Source of the DNA: a virus
Virus record (IMG/VR): IMGVR_UViG_3300032214_001699
Location: 1 to 53,960 of that record
Direction: 5' to 3' (one strand)
DNA: 53,960 bases
Shown here: in pieces, positions 26,151 to 35,212 of the stretch
Layout of the letters: every line of letters begins with the position of its first letter
Numbering within the stretch: the first letter of the stretch is position 1
Translations under genes and position numbers: made by a program
Notes under the pieces: model-generated
What the model saw: only the letters and a program-made list of their open reading frames with translations
What the model was told of the DNA's origin: nothing
The model's database searches: none

Positions 26151-27032
26151 TTAAAATATTTTACTCATAACGGGGTCCTCGATCCAAGGGAATACATAGT
26201 TGTTACGCAAATGGTTAGTTAAATCTAGAGTTTTTTGATTTATCGACTGTGTTGATTCGATCCATCTGCACTCGCGGCTGTCATGATAATAAAACACTAT
26301 TTTTCCTGTTTTTTGATTTATAAAATACCTGACCAAGTTTCCAAAGACAGGTGGCGAACTTTGGAGGTGCTCGTTATAAAAATTAGAACGAGTATTTATA
26401 GTGCCGAACGGTCTGTTGATGATTTTTACTACCTGAGATTTGACAGCTTCTTCGGTAGAGCCATCTATTAAGATTAGACCTGCATTTGGATCAAATTCAA
26501 GGTTGTTATTTACGGAGCTTGTTTTGGATTGATATGGCTCCTCAAAAGATGCCAACTCCAAGGTGAAATTGATAAAATCAACTGCTGTTTTTCCACTGTC
26601 AAATTTCTTATAAACGTCTCTTGATGATGGTTTATATTCAAGATCTATAAAAGGAATACTTGTTTGTTGTGCTTCCTCATTGTCTTGATTATAGGATAAA
26701 AACTCTACTGGAGTGGAGTCCGGAGGAAGAATTGATATTCCGTCATTCTCAGCAAACCGTTTAGTAAATGTAGTCGGAGTCTGAGAATACACTTGTTCGA
26801 AAACATCAGTGTACTCTAAGCCAGATATCGCAATTGCTTTTAGCGTAAATTCAAGAAAATTATTCGGAAGATATAGAACTCCACCCTCCACCATTTCAGA
26901 TGATCCGGTTGGCTCTGTTCCATCCAATGTGTAAAAAACTGAAGCCGGAATATTTACCGAGAAAGTTAAATACTCGGGTATTCCTGAAACAATCTGTCTA
27001 GTGCTTTCTTTTACTGTTAATAATATTGTCAT
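26151..27032 (-). CDS. Probable virion protein with a chitobiase-C-like beta domain
   Basis: 293 residues. An N-terminal beta segment includes VFYTLDGTEPTGSS (about 32-45), resembling the YTLDG(T/S)xPT core of the chitobiase C-terminal-like (CHB_HEX_C) fold often found in phage structural proteins. The rest is mixed, ending PWIEDPVMSKIF. It starts 2 bases after the nuclease gene's ATG (head to tail), between recombination genes. Location is unlike other virion genes here. Function is tentative. Confidence 0.5.
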   Translation of the reverse strand: MTILLTVKESTRQIVSGIPEYLTFSVNIPASVFYTLDGTEPTGSSEMVEGGVLYLPNNFLEFTLKAIAISGLEYTDVFEQVYSQTPTTFTKRFAENDGISILPPDSTPVEFLSYNQDNEEAQQTSIPFIDLEYKPSSRDVYKKFDSGKTAVDFINFTLELASFEEPYQSKTSSVNNNLEFDPNAGLILIDGSTEEAVKSQVVKIINRPFGTINTRSNFYNEHLQSSPPVFGNLVRYFINQKTGKIVFYYHDSRECRWIESTQSINQKTLDLTNHLRNNYVFPWIEDPVMSKIF

Positions 27033-27055
27033 ATTTTATCATTCTTAATTAGTAA

Positions 27056-29161
27056 CTATCTGGATGCAAAGCTTGTTGTGCTTTCTCCGTTAATTTTCTG
27101 AACTTCTATAATGTTGTCAAATCTCTCCTTCAGAGATTCATCGTGAGTGATAACCAGAATCTTATACTTTGATTCAAGAGACTTTATAACGTTTACAAAA
27201 AGAGTTTCTACGCCACTCTTATCTAAGGGAGAGTTTATCTCGTCAAGTAACAGGAATTCAAGTGATGAGCCGCCGTGATTGCTTGCCATCTCGCTGAGTG
27301 CTATCCTTAGTGCAAGCGCAATTCTAAACTGCTCTCCGCCACTTAGGGAGTAAAAGTTGCAAAGGGAACCATCCTTCTTCACATTAAGGTCTAGAGTTTC
27401 TACGACAGAAACTCCATCAGACCCTGCTCTTTGCGTCTCAAGGCAAATTACGAATGAATCACTTGAAATAGATTGTAGGATTTCGTTTGACTTCTTTTCA
27501 AGATCGGATATTACTACATCCAAGAGAATTGTCTGAATTCCATTCTTGCCAAACATTTTTGTCATTTTTTCAAATACAGCAACGCGGTCTTGCTTTTTTG
27601 CAAGGTTCTTCTGCTCCGAAGAAAGTGCTTCCTTTTTCAAGGTCAAGGTTGATGTCTTTTCCCTTAGTTTTCCAAGCTCGATACTTGAATTTAAGATGAA
27701 GGAGGATATTTCGGACAAATCTTCTTTTCTCTTTTTTAATTTAGAATTCAACATTTGAAAGTTTTCATTCTTCAGAGAACTCAATATGGTTTCGTCTTCG
27801 GATATCTTATTTTTTATTCCAATAAGCTTTTCATATAGCTCATCCTTATCTTTTTGGATTTGCTCTATATCCGACTTGATGGACTGAACCTTAAATGTCA
27901 GTATTGGAAGATTTGCGTTGTATGCATCCACCTTCTTTTTATCTTTCATCTGCTTTGAAAGATCTTCCATTGACTTTTCAAGATAAGTAACTCTATTTTC
28001 TGCGTTCTCCCTTTTATCTTTCAAAAACTGAATTTTTTGATCGTGCTCTGACTTAATTCTTGAGAAGTCCTCTGGGGATACTTTTTGATGACATGTGTAG
28101 CATTCTTCTTCTCGAATACTTATCTTCTCAAGTTCTTTCAACTTTTCTTTCGATGATTTCAGAATCGAACTATATTCATAAACCTCTGCCTTTACCTTTT
28201 CAACCTTTGACTCAAGATCCGGATCTATATTTATTAGAGATATATTCTTTTCGACATCTGATATCTCGGATTCTATTTTATTTTTCGAATTAGTTTTTTC
28301 ATCCAGGATAGAGATGTACCTATCGTACTTAACCTTGAGATCTTTTCCATTCGACTTTAGCGATACAATTTCCGCAGTAATTCTATCCCAACTATCAGTG
28401 TCGATGAGACTTTTTTCTTTCAAATATCTTTCGGATAGGGCCTCGACCTCTGCTTGCAGGGATGATTGCTCTGAGTTCTTATCGCGAATAAGCGTCTCCA
28501 GCCCCTCCATTTTAGAGTGGAATGGAGATAGCTCTTTGATTTCTTCGTTAAGCGAATCAATCTTTGTTTGCGTAACGATAAGATCATTTTGCGCTTCTTT
28601 TAGCTTCTTTTTGGAATCCTTTTCATAGGAATCCCATTTAGAAATATCTACAATGCTTTTTAGAATTTCTTTTTTTCTAGAAGCCTCTGATGTTGCAAAT
28701 TCAGAAATGTCATTCTGTCTGAAATAAGCAGAATTAACAAATGTTTTATAATCAAGCTTTATCGTGGAGCAAATCTTATCGTTTGTATCTCCAGACGTGG
28801 AGCCGGAAAGGCTGACCCACTTTCCCTGCTCATCGAGAGCGAAAAAGTCTACTGTGGATGTGGAGGTTGAGCGCAACCTTGTTCTTTTAACTCTATATGT
28901 TTTTGACTCATGTATAAAGTCAAATGTTACAGAGCATTTGTTCTCTCCCCAATGGATTACGTCATCCATCATTGATGCTCTTGATTTGTTAAATAAGCAC
29001 CAAAGAATTGATTCGAAAATTGCTGATTTTCCGGAACCGTTAGACTTAGAATAGTCTCCGTCTGTGCTACCAAGTAGAAGCGCAGAACTAAAGTCTTTAA
29101 AGTCAATCTCGGAAGACCGATGTGAAAAGAAGTTTTCCAAAACTAAAGATACTGGTTGCAT
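27056..29161 (-). CDS. SbcC/gp46-like SMC-family recombination ATPase
   Basis: 701 residues. The N-terminus has Walker A SNGSGKSAIFESI (about 40-52) within an SMC-like head. A long coiled coil carries the zinc hook ECYTCHQK (middle), and the C-terminal head has LSGGEQFRIALALRIALSEM and LLLDEINSPLD (signature and Walker B). By family knowledge SbcC/Rad50/gp46 works with the Mre11-like nuclease to resect DNA ends. The stop of the upstream sbcD-like gene overlaps the ATG in TAATG, so they are coupled. Shorter than bacterial SbcC, similar to T4 gp46 sizes. Confidence 0.92.
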   Translation of the reverse strand: MQPVSLVLENFFSHRSSEIDFKDFSSALLLGSTDGDYSKSNGSGKSAIFESILWCLFNKSRASMMDDVIHWGENKCSVTFDFIHESKTYRVKRTRLRSTSTSTVDFFALDEQGKWVSLSGSTSGDTNDKICSTIKLDYKTFVNSAYFRQNDISEFATSEASRKKEILKSIVDISKWDSYEKDSKKKLKEAQNDLIVTQTKIDSLNEEIKELSPFHSKMEGLETLIRDKNSEQSSLQAEVEALSERYLKEKSLIDTDSWDRITAEIVSLKSNGKDLKVKYDRYISILDEKTNSKNKIESEISDVEKNISLINIDPDLESKVEKVKAEVYEYSSILKSSKEKLKELEKISIREEECYTCHQKVSPEDFSRIKSEHDQKIQFLKDKRENAENRVTYLEKSMEDLSKQMKDKKKVDAYNANLPILTFKVQSIKSDIEQIQKDKDELYEKLIGIKNKISEDETILSSLKNENFQMLNSKLKKRKEDLSEISSFILNSSIELGKLREKTSTLTLKKEALSSEQKNLAKKQDRVAVFEKMTKMFGKNGIQTILLDVVISDLEKKSNEILQSISSDSFVICLETQRAGSDGVSVVETLDLNVKKDGSLCNFYSLSGGEQFRIALALRIALSEMASNHGGSSLEFLLLDEINSPLDKSGVETLFVNVIKSLESKYKILVITHDESLKERFDNIIEVQKINGESTTSFASR

Positions 29162-30324
29162 TATCCGATAATCCTCTTAGATTCTTCCAGCAGGAGCTTT
29201 AGCATGTCCGGCTCAAGATCCTGCATTTCAGCATAAGCCTTGAAAATATCATAATCATTTTTGTGACTCAATATATCTTGATTTTTTTCAGATTTTGTCT
29301 GAGATACATCGATTAGAATTTTGGTAAGTAGAAAGCAAGATCTTTCATGACAGAATCTTTCTATTTCATTTTTATTAATGACGCTCGATAGATTCTCTTT
29401 CACAAGAAGCTTTATCTTTATGATTTTATCCGAAAGCTCTTTCTCTGCTAAAAATGCTTTTGTTGACTCAAGATAATTTAAGGTTGTTGCCGATCTAAGA
29501 TCTATTTCAATGTCTTCAACTTCCCGTACTGGTGTTTTTACCGTTTTTATTTCTTTCGTATTAAAGTTAAAATCTATAAAATATTTATCTACTTTTGCTT
29601 CACCAAAGTTTGTCTTTTCGAGAGATCCTACATAGTAAGAGATTGGGTCTTTCTTTCGAACTAACGAGAACTCGTGAAGGTGACCCATAACAACAAGGTC
29701 TGACTTCTTTACAGAGTCAGGATAGAGAAGGACTTCTCCTCCTCCAAAATCAAAATAATTCCCTTTGAAGAAGAAGTTATGACCTACAGTTAGGGTGGGT
29801 ATCTTTGTATCTATATTTGAGAAGAGTGAGGAGATATGTGAGTTGAAACTTTCGACATACTCCTTTTGATTTGCTCCAGAGTACATCCTCTTATCTCTAT
29901 ATGGGACCATGAAAAGATTAGCTTTGTCACCATTTCTGTTTGTATAAACAATGTTTTCTGGCTCAAGAAGAAGTCTTACATTGGAATAATTTTTAGCAGG
30001 AAGAGATGAAATTGAGCTTGTGAAAGTCTCGCCCGTCTTTTTGTAATCATGATTTCCCATTATGATTACGGTAAAGATATGATTTTCGGATAATTTTTTT
30101 ATTGCACGATCGGCTATCTCAATCTGCTCTGGAGTCGGATTTCTAATCTCAAAAAGATCTCCGGTTTGAATGAAGATATCAGCCTCTGTCCTGATTGCAT
30201 AATCAACAATATAGTTTAGAGAGCGCTCATAATCATCAACCCTAGTATTTCCACCCATTCCGTTATTTTTACCCAATCCAAATATTGCTCCGATATGGGT
30301 GTCTCCACAGATTACAGCTCTCAT
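29161..30324 (-). CDS. SbcD/gp47-like Mre11 nuclease
   Basis: 387 residues. The metallophosphoesterase motifs are intact: GDTHIGAIF (Asp8, His10), IQTGDLFEI, IIMGNHDY, VGHNFF and VMGHLHEF. This is the nuclease partner of the gp46-like protein, cutting and resecting DNA ends. It overlaps the primase zinc-finger gene by 4 bases (ATGA) at its start and the gp46-like gene at its end, forming a tight operon. Confidence 0.93.
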   Translation of the reverse strand: MRAVICGDTHIGAIFGLGKNNGMGGNTRVDDYERSLNYIVDYAIRTEADIFIQTGDLFEIRNPTPEQIEIADRAIKKLSENHIFTVIIMGNHDYKKTGETFTSSISSLPAKNYSNVRLLLEPENIVYTNRNGDKANLFMVPYRDKRMYSGANQKEYVESFNSHISSLFSNIDTKIPTLTVGHNFFFKGNYFDFGGGEVLLYPDSVKKSDLVVMGHLHEFSLVRKKDPISYYVGSLEKTNFGEAKVDKYFIDFNFNTKEIKTVKTPVREVEDIEIDLRSATTLNYLESTKAFLAEKELSDKIIKIKLLVKENLSSVINKNEIERFCHERSCFLLTKILIDVSQTKSEKNQDILSHKNDYDIFKAYAEMQDLEPDMLKLLLEESKRIIG

Positions 30325-30854
30325 TTTGCACCAAATTTTTTCTTCATTTTTTCATTTAAAGAAGTTAGATATTTCGCATCATCCTTCTTTTTTTCAAAAA
30401 TTATCTCATCCAGCCTTTGGAGAAATCCACCTATGTCATTAAGCGCCTGTGGATTTTCGATCAAAAACTTTCTAATGATTTCGGAGTTTTGCATTAAAAT
30501 TGGAAAACATTCTCGCTTCTTCTCCACAACATCGGAATATTTCCCAGGAAATTTGACAAGTGCTTTTAGATCATTTAGGGCTTCCAGGAATTCTTTTTGG
30601 GAGCAGAGCATATAAAAGTCTATAACAGAGCTTCCTGCATTACATCCGTAACAAAAGAAATTATTTTCCCTGGAATTTATATAAAGAGACGATGTTCTCT
30701 CTCTTCCGTGCTTGTGACCTACGGATGGGCATCGGCACCTAAGATCAAAATTACCCGCAGAAGTTTTCTCCAATCCAATTGAAAAATTGCGAGCAATATC
30801 TGCGATCATGACCTGCTTTACAACATCATTTTTTGATGCCCTTAAATTTTCCAT
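30321..30854 (-). CDS. Stand-alone primase zinc-finger (CHC2-type) subunit
   Basis: 177 residues. Residues about 38-80 read RCPSVGHKHGRERTSSLYIN...NNFFCYGCNAGSSVIDF, the CHC2 zinc-binding domain that begins DnaG primases (Cys, His, CxxC). The rest is helical. The TOPRIM core lies in a separate gene at 10092, suggesting a split primase that may reassemble. By family knowledge the zinc domain helps primase select start sites. It precedes sbcD and follows the FtsK-like gene with overlap. ATG 30854 has only a weak ribosome site. Confidence 0.8.
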   Translation of the reverse strand: MENLRASKNDVVKQVMIADIARNFSIGLEKTSAGNFDLRCRCPSVGHKHGRERTSSLYINSRENNFFCYGCNAGSSVIDFYMLCSQKEFLEALNDLKALVKFPGKYSDVVEKKRECFPILMQNSEIIRKFLIENPQALNDIGGFLQRLDEIIFEKKKDDAKYLTSLNEKMKKKFGAK

Positions 30855-31897
30855 CTTGAGAGCCCAAAAACATCAAAAAAGTTTGCTGGCTTCTTCTTCT
30901 CTATAATCTGTGAAACGTCGCTAAACCACGGACTTCTAAATGTAATGTCCTGAGCACTGCATGGACTTGAGAAGATTGCGGATCCAACATCAGAAAGATT
31001 CTCTGCGCCGGCCTTATCTATAATAATTCTGCTTTCCATCGAGTTCGAAGTCCTTAGTGCAATTTTACCAGAAAACGAAGCCTTTACCAAGCCGGGAAAT
31101 ACTTTGGATGATGGCCTTTGTGTCGCCAGGATGAGCGAAATTCCGGCAGCTCTGCCCTTTTGAGCTAAGCTTACAACCCGGTCTGCAATGTCCGGGTCTG
31201 AAAGAACTATATCCGCCCACTCATCGACAACGAGGCATTCATATCTTTCGGAGGAATCCTTCTTGCTTCGGTATTCCTTTATGCCTGAGCATCCTGCTTT
31301 CTTATATTTTTCAAATCGATTGTTCATTAATTTTGTCATATAATCTAAAATCAGTCCAAGCTCTCTGTTGTTAACAGCGACAGTCATAACGCTCTTAATC
31401 CCAGAGTATTTTGAAAATTCAACAAGCTTCGGATCGCATAGATGAATGTTTGTGTCGGACTTTAGCATGGAAATTACAATCGAATGCAGCAACATACTCT
31501 TTCCAGAGCCAGGTACGCCACCAATTATAAGGTTTGGGATTGTGGATAAGTCCGGACAAAGTGTCGTTCCGTCCGCACTTACTCCAAGGAGAATTGGAAT
31601 TTCTCCGCAATTCTTTTCGGTAAAGTCTTCGAATTTTCTTGACTCTAGCGCCCTCTTTCTGAATTTGATTTTAAAACATCCAGACTCAAAGTCATAATAA
31701 CCAGTGGGTTCCTCTTTGACCTTTAGCATTAAACCTATTTGCTTCAGATTCTTTTCAAGTCTAGATATTTTAGAATCTATCGTCGGATAGACGGAAACAA
31801 TATCTAGAGATCCTGATTCTGAGAAAACCACCTTGTCTGGATTGATTTTTAGGGAGTCTACGAAACTATTGAATTCAGCTTGTTCATCGATATTCAA
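30842..31897 (-). CDS. FtsK/SpoIIIE-like DNA translocase ATPase
   Basis: 351 residues, starting at TTG 31897 (MNIDEQAEF) with GGAG 7 bases before. Walker A GVPGSGKS (127-134), Walker B LVVDEWADI (222-230), and LAQKGRAAGISLILATQRPS (about 244-263) are the FtsK motor core. No transmembrane part or gamma winged helix is seen, so it is a free motor domain. By family knowledge such ATPases pull double-stranded DNA. In a phage it might aid DNA handling, segregation or packaging. It overlaps the primase zinc-finger gene by 13 bases. Confidence 0.85.
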   Translation of the reverse strand: MNIDEQAEFNSFVDSLKINPDKVVFSESGSLDIVSVYPTIDSKISRLEKNLKQIGLMLKVKEEPTGYYDFESGCFKIKFRKRALESRKFEDFTEKNCGEIPILLGVSADGTTLCPDLSTIPNLIIGGVPGSGKSMLLHSIVISMLKSDTNIHLCDPKLVEFSKYSGIKSVMTVAVNNRELGLILDYMTKLMNNRFEKYKKAGCSGIKEYRSKKDSSERYECLVVDEWADIVLSDPDIADRVVSLAQKGRAAGISLILATQRPSSKVFPGLVKASFSGKIALRTSNSMESRIIIDKAGAENLSDVGSAIFSSPCSAQDITFRSPWFSDVSQIIEKKKPANFFDVFGLSRWKI

Positions 31898-31908
31898 CTG
31901 TCACTCCG

Positions 31909-32259
31909 TCATTTTTTATGAGTTTTCAACTTCTTTATTTCGAGCTCTAGCTCTCTAACCCTGACTTCCATCTTGATGAATTCGTCTTTTAATTTTAGGG
32001 AAGTTCTGAAGTTCATAACAATCAGGCCAAAAAGACCCTCTCCGGGAAATACTTTATCTAGAGAGTCTGCAAATGATAACATCCTTGATAAAATTGACTT
32101 GATGTTGTTGTGGTACGCAGCCGTCTGGTTGTCGGGATGCGTTTTATCTGCCAAGATCTTTTTAAAGTCTTCAAGTGAAGAAGCGAATCTCGATCTTACT
32201 TCCTGGCTTTTTGATTCCAAAAAAGAAGAGCCCGATGGAATTTCTACATCGTCGTTCAT
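31909..32259 (-). CDS. Hypothetical helical protein
   Basis: 116 residues from ATG 32259 (MNDDVEIPSGSSF), which overlaps the stop of the upstream gene in TAATG behind a perfect GGAGGT. The C-terminus is a basic coiled coil (ELELEIKKLKTHKK) and the middle is helical. Precedes the FtsK-like gene by 11 bases. Function unknown. Confidence 0.65.
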   Translation of the reverse strand: MNDDVEIPSGSSFLESKSQEVRSRFASSLEDFKKILADKTHPDNQTAAYHNNIKSILSRMLSFADSLDKVFPGEGLFGLIVMNFRTSLKLKDEFIKMEVRVRELELEIKKLKTHKK

Positions 32260-32585
32260 TATACCTCCGGTATAAGTTGCAGAAAGACTCCGCAATCCTT
32301 ATGTAATTTGAAAAAATATTGAATTTTATTAACCTGATCTTCCGTAAAAAGATGAAAGTCTTTTTGAATTAAATTGATCACATTAAAAGCCTTGTTATGA
32401 TTAATTACTGGCGAATCAAATAGGCCCGCCGCCTTATCTAAAAAGTCTATCAGCTTGTCTACATCAGTCTCATTTGCCCTTATTTTGGCAAAATCCAAAA
32501 TAGAATTAGCGCATGAGTTGCAGTAGACAAAGCCTGACTTATCTGCATTTCCGTTGCAGCACAAATATAACTTTAGCTTGTTCAC
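32259..32585 (-). CDS. Hypothetical protein with N-terminal cysteines
   Basis: 108 residues, starting at GTG 32585 (MNKLKLYLCCNGN). Four Cys in the first 25 residues (LCCN, VYCNSC) may bind zinc. The rest is helical (DKLIDFLDKAAGLF, FTEDQVNKIQYFF). The stop overlaps the next ATG. Function unknown. Confidence 0.6.
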   Translation of the reverse strand: MNKLKLYLCCNGNADKSGFVYCNSCANSILDFAKIRANETDVDKLIDFLDKAAGLFDSPVINHNKAFNVINLIQKDFHLFTEDQVNKIQYFFKLHKDCGVFLQLIPEV

Positions 32586-32607
32586 GACAATATTATGTTA
32601 CTTCAAC

Positions 32608-34563
32608 TTATTGCAATTCCGACCATGTTAATGAAATAAATACATCTGCGGCAACAGTTGTTTGTGCGACAAATGTTATTGTCTCTCCTGATTCGCAGTG
32701 TATACTCAGCTCTCTTAGTGACTCAACTATCGAACCATCCCTTGGAACTATAAAAGAATGTACGAGAACTCCTGGCGAGTACGTTGTTGCGGAACTATCA
32801 ATCTCGGCCAAAGATATTGTATTATCATAAGAAGAGAAGGAATAGTCGGTATTTAGTGTTCCGCCCTTATACATATATATTCTGACTGGCTTTGTTCCTG
32901 ATGTTACTGCGGCAGAAATGTTTTCAAGCTGCACTTGCCCATGAGCCACTCTATTGCTCAATATTTTTCCGGCACGAATAGAGAAGATTGGCTGTGCAGA
33001 TGTAACGCCAGTCTTCGACTGTATCGTTGAAAATCTAAGTGCAGATCTTGCGGGAATCCCATGTATAAATGATGCGCCGGATGCGCCACGAAGGTCTATG
33101 TTTGTTGAATCATTGCCAAAATTTCTAACCTGCCAGGAAATATATACGGCCGGATTATTTAGATTTGTTACCTGGTTTGAATTAGAATATCTTATGACAT
33201 GTACGGGATAGAATCTTCCAGAATAAGAATCTTCAATGGAAAAGAATATTGCTCCAAAGCCAAGATACTGAGCAACAATGCTATAAACATTTCCGTTCTG
33301 TGTAGCGAGAGTCATTCCCGAATACCCATCTCCGTTCATCACATCTATATTCCAATCTTGCTGAGCAATGAAAGTTTGATTTGGAGTTGAACCGGAAGTT
33401 ATCTCTGTAAATGTACCTGTGGTTCCAGTTGCCGCCGGATTAATGGAAAAAGAATCAACCGCATCTCTTGCCGTTCTCGATGTAAAATAAACTGCGGCAC
33501 CAGCAGAATAAACATCCCATCCGTATGCAACAGATGAAAAGTCGGCTTGCCCAATTTTTGCAGCAATTACAACAGCGGAGTCTCCATCCAAAATCCCTAT
33601 ATTTGCAGACGCTTCCCCATCAAGTGTAATAGTTATATTTCCACTTGCACTTGCTGCAGAATTAATAACCAGCCTCTGAATTTCCTGCCTTCCCTCATTC
33701 AGATGAAATATTCCAAACTGAGTTTCGTTATATCCGAAATAATAACCGCACTCTGGATTACCTACTCCAGCCATGGAACTGCTGTTAGCTGCACTATTAG
33801 TAAATCTTGCTGTAAACCGAGCCTCACTGGCTTGCCCAGGTCTATAGTGCATGGGAATTCTGATTCTCAGAAGGGCAGAAGAGTCTGGGTTCACTCCAGA
33901 TCTAATTCTAGCTTCAGTCGAGACAGAATCAATCGCTGGTGCGTTATATCTCTCTTCATACATCAGATAGTCATTGATTCCATACACAAAATTAAATTGA
34001 GAAATTGGAAATGGACTTACGGACATCATTTCGCCAAAACCGGAAAGTGGGGCCGATAAATCTACTTTTAAATTTCCGATTTTTGAACTTGGGTACTGAA
34101 TTTCATCATTTTGCTCTGTCATTGCCAAAAATGCTTTGGTAACAACAATATCATCGTTTGGATTAATGCCTTCGTTAGGATCAGATCTTAGTTGCTTTGG
34201 GCTATTAGTAAAAACCGTTTGAATCGTAGGATTTATAGATTCAACTGACTGATTTTGAAACCGTATTCTAAAATATTTTGCTATTGGCTTCGAGGAAGTA
34301 ACTCTTCCATCTTCAGTCCAGGAGGAAACTTGTTCAGAATATCTCTTAATTACATCAGTTCCATTTTGAGAAAATTCAAGATGAATTGTGCAGTTTGCAG
34401 AAAACGGATAGACCAAACTGGATAAATTATAGGAGACAACTATATCTCCAAAATACTCAAAAACCTCCTCCCAGGTTCCGAGGAATTGTCCGGAAGAAGC
34501 TATTGGAGAGGCGCTTGAATTTGACTCAGAAACTATAGAGTTTTTAATTGGAGTATAAGCCAT
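32608..34563 (-). CDS. Virion protein, probably tail fibre/baseplate
   Basis: 651 residues, Ser/Asn/Thr-rich, beta-rich and low in Lys. One stretch (about 300-385), GNITITLDGEASANIGILDG followed by AAKIGQADFSS and YFTSRTARDAVDSFSINPAA, has the form of a beta domain repeatedly met in phage structural proteins (...TITLDGVxxxV...AAKI...VTFTSxxxG). It opens a block of three fibre-like genes. AGGAC precedes ATG 34563. Fibre or baseplate is inferred from composition and this domain. Confidence 0.6.
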   Translation of the reverse strand: MAYTPIKNSIVSESNSSASPIASSGQFLGTWEEVFEYFGDIVVSYNLSSLVYPFSANCTIHLEFSQNGTDVIKRYSEQVSSWTEDGRVTSSKPIAKYFRIRFQNQSVESINPTIQTVFTNSPKQLRSDPNEGINPNDDIVVTKAFLAMTEQNDEIQYPSSKIGNLKVDLSAPLSGFGEMMSVSPFPISQFNFVYGINDYLMYEERYNAPAIDSVSTEARIRSGVNPDSSALLRIRIPMHYRPGQASEARFTARFTNSAANSSSMAGVGNPECGYYFGYNETQFGIFHLNEGRQEIQRLVINSAASASGNITITLDGEASANIGILDGDSAVVIAAKIGQADFSSVAYGWDVYSAGAAVYFTSRTARDAVDSFSINPAATGTTGTFTEITSGSTPNQTFIAQQDWNIDVMNGDGYSGMTLATQNGNVYSIVAQYLGFGAIFFSIEDSYSGRFYPVHVIRYSNSNQVTNLNNPAVYISWQVRNFGNDSTNIDLRGASGASFIHGIPARSALRFSTIQSKTGVTSAQPIFSIRAGKILSNRVAHGQVQLENISAAVTSGTKPVRIYMYKGGTLNTDYSFSSYDNTISLAEIDSSATTYSPGVLVHSFIVPRDGSIVESLRELSIHCESGETITFVAQTTVAADVFISLTWSELQ

Positions 34564-34572
34564 TGTAAAGTC

Positions 34573-35205
34573 CTAAATTATTGCATAACCGCTGGAGTAA
34601 GGTAAGAAGGATAGTGCTTGACTTGGTAGCAGATCTACGGATGCGCTCCCATCAATTAGATTTGGACTAGTTCTTGTTATTGTTACTATTCCAAGTCCAG
34701 AGTTTTTTATTGTAATTATTTTTCCGGAAGGCATTGTGGATGAGAGCGGTAGATAAAGAATTCCGGTTCCTTGACACAAAATAAACGTTTCGGTTGTAGC
34801 AGAATAAGGATAAGATGAAACCTGCTCAGTTGAAACATTCCTATATGAAAAAGAAATCTTCCAGACCAACGAATCATCAAAGACACCCATACTATCGCCT
34901 GGGTGCAGAATTCTGTTTGCCTGTCCATCAAGCGTTGTTGAGATCGTACATACTTGAGAGGAGCTATTTTTTATTATAACTAGCTTTCCATCCGTTCCGG
35001 CGGATGGCAAAACGACAACAGATTCCGTTGCTCCGATAAGATCAACTATCTTTTCAGTTCCATCCAAAACATATGTATATAATGGTAGAGCGCCATCATC
35101 AGTATCAACCGAAGTTGTCTGAAGCGCAATACCTTCCGCAACATTTAAACCGAAAGTTTCTATCAGGCCGTAGTACCCTGATGAATTATCTACCACAAGA
35201 GACAT
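34573..35205 (-). CDS. Virion protein with two tandem beta repeats
   Basis: 210 residues. Two units resemble each other: SVVVLPSAGTDGKLVIIKNS (about 62-81) and ILYLPLSSTMPSGKIITIKN (about 148-167), each followed by a Gly/Asp loop and a short strand (HPGDSMGVF, LLPSQALSFL). This is a common phage fibre/decoration repeat. It has AGGTGAG before ATG 35205 and lies between two other fibre-like genes. Domain name not assigned. Confidence 0.6.
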   Translation of the reverse strand: MSLVVDNSSGYYGLIETFGLNVAEGIALQTTSVDTDDGALPLYTYVLDGTEKIVDLIGATESVVVLPSAGTDGKLVIIKNSSSQVCTISTTLDGQANRILHPGDSMGVFDDSLVWKISFSYRNVSTEQVSSYPYSATTETFILCQGTGILYLPLSSTMPSGKIITIKNSGLGIVTITRTSPNLIDGSASVDLLPSQALSFLPYSSGYAII

Positions 35206-35212
35206 GACTCAC

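Noticed and set aside
33547-34059. 170-codon plus-strand frame
   Set aside because: Lies opposite the fibre gene with no ribosome site and low-complexity composition; same for the frame at 13246-13764 and other plus-strand frames.
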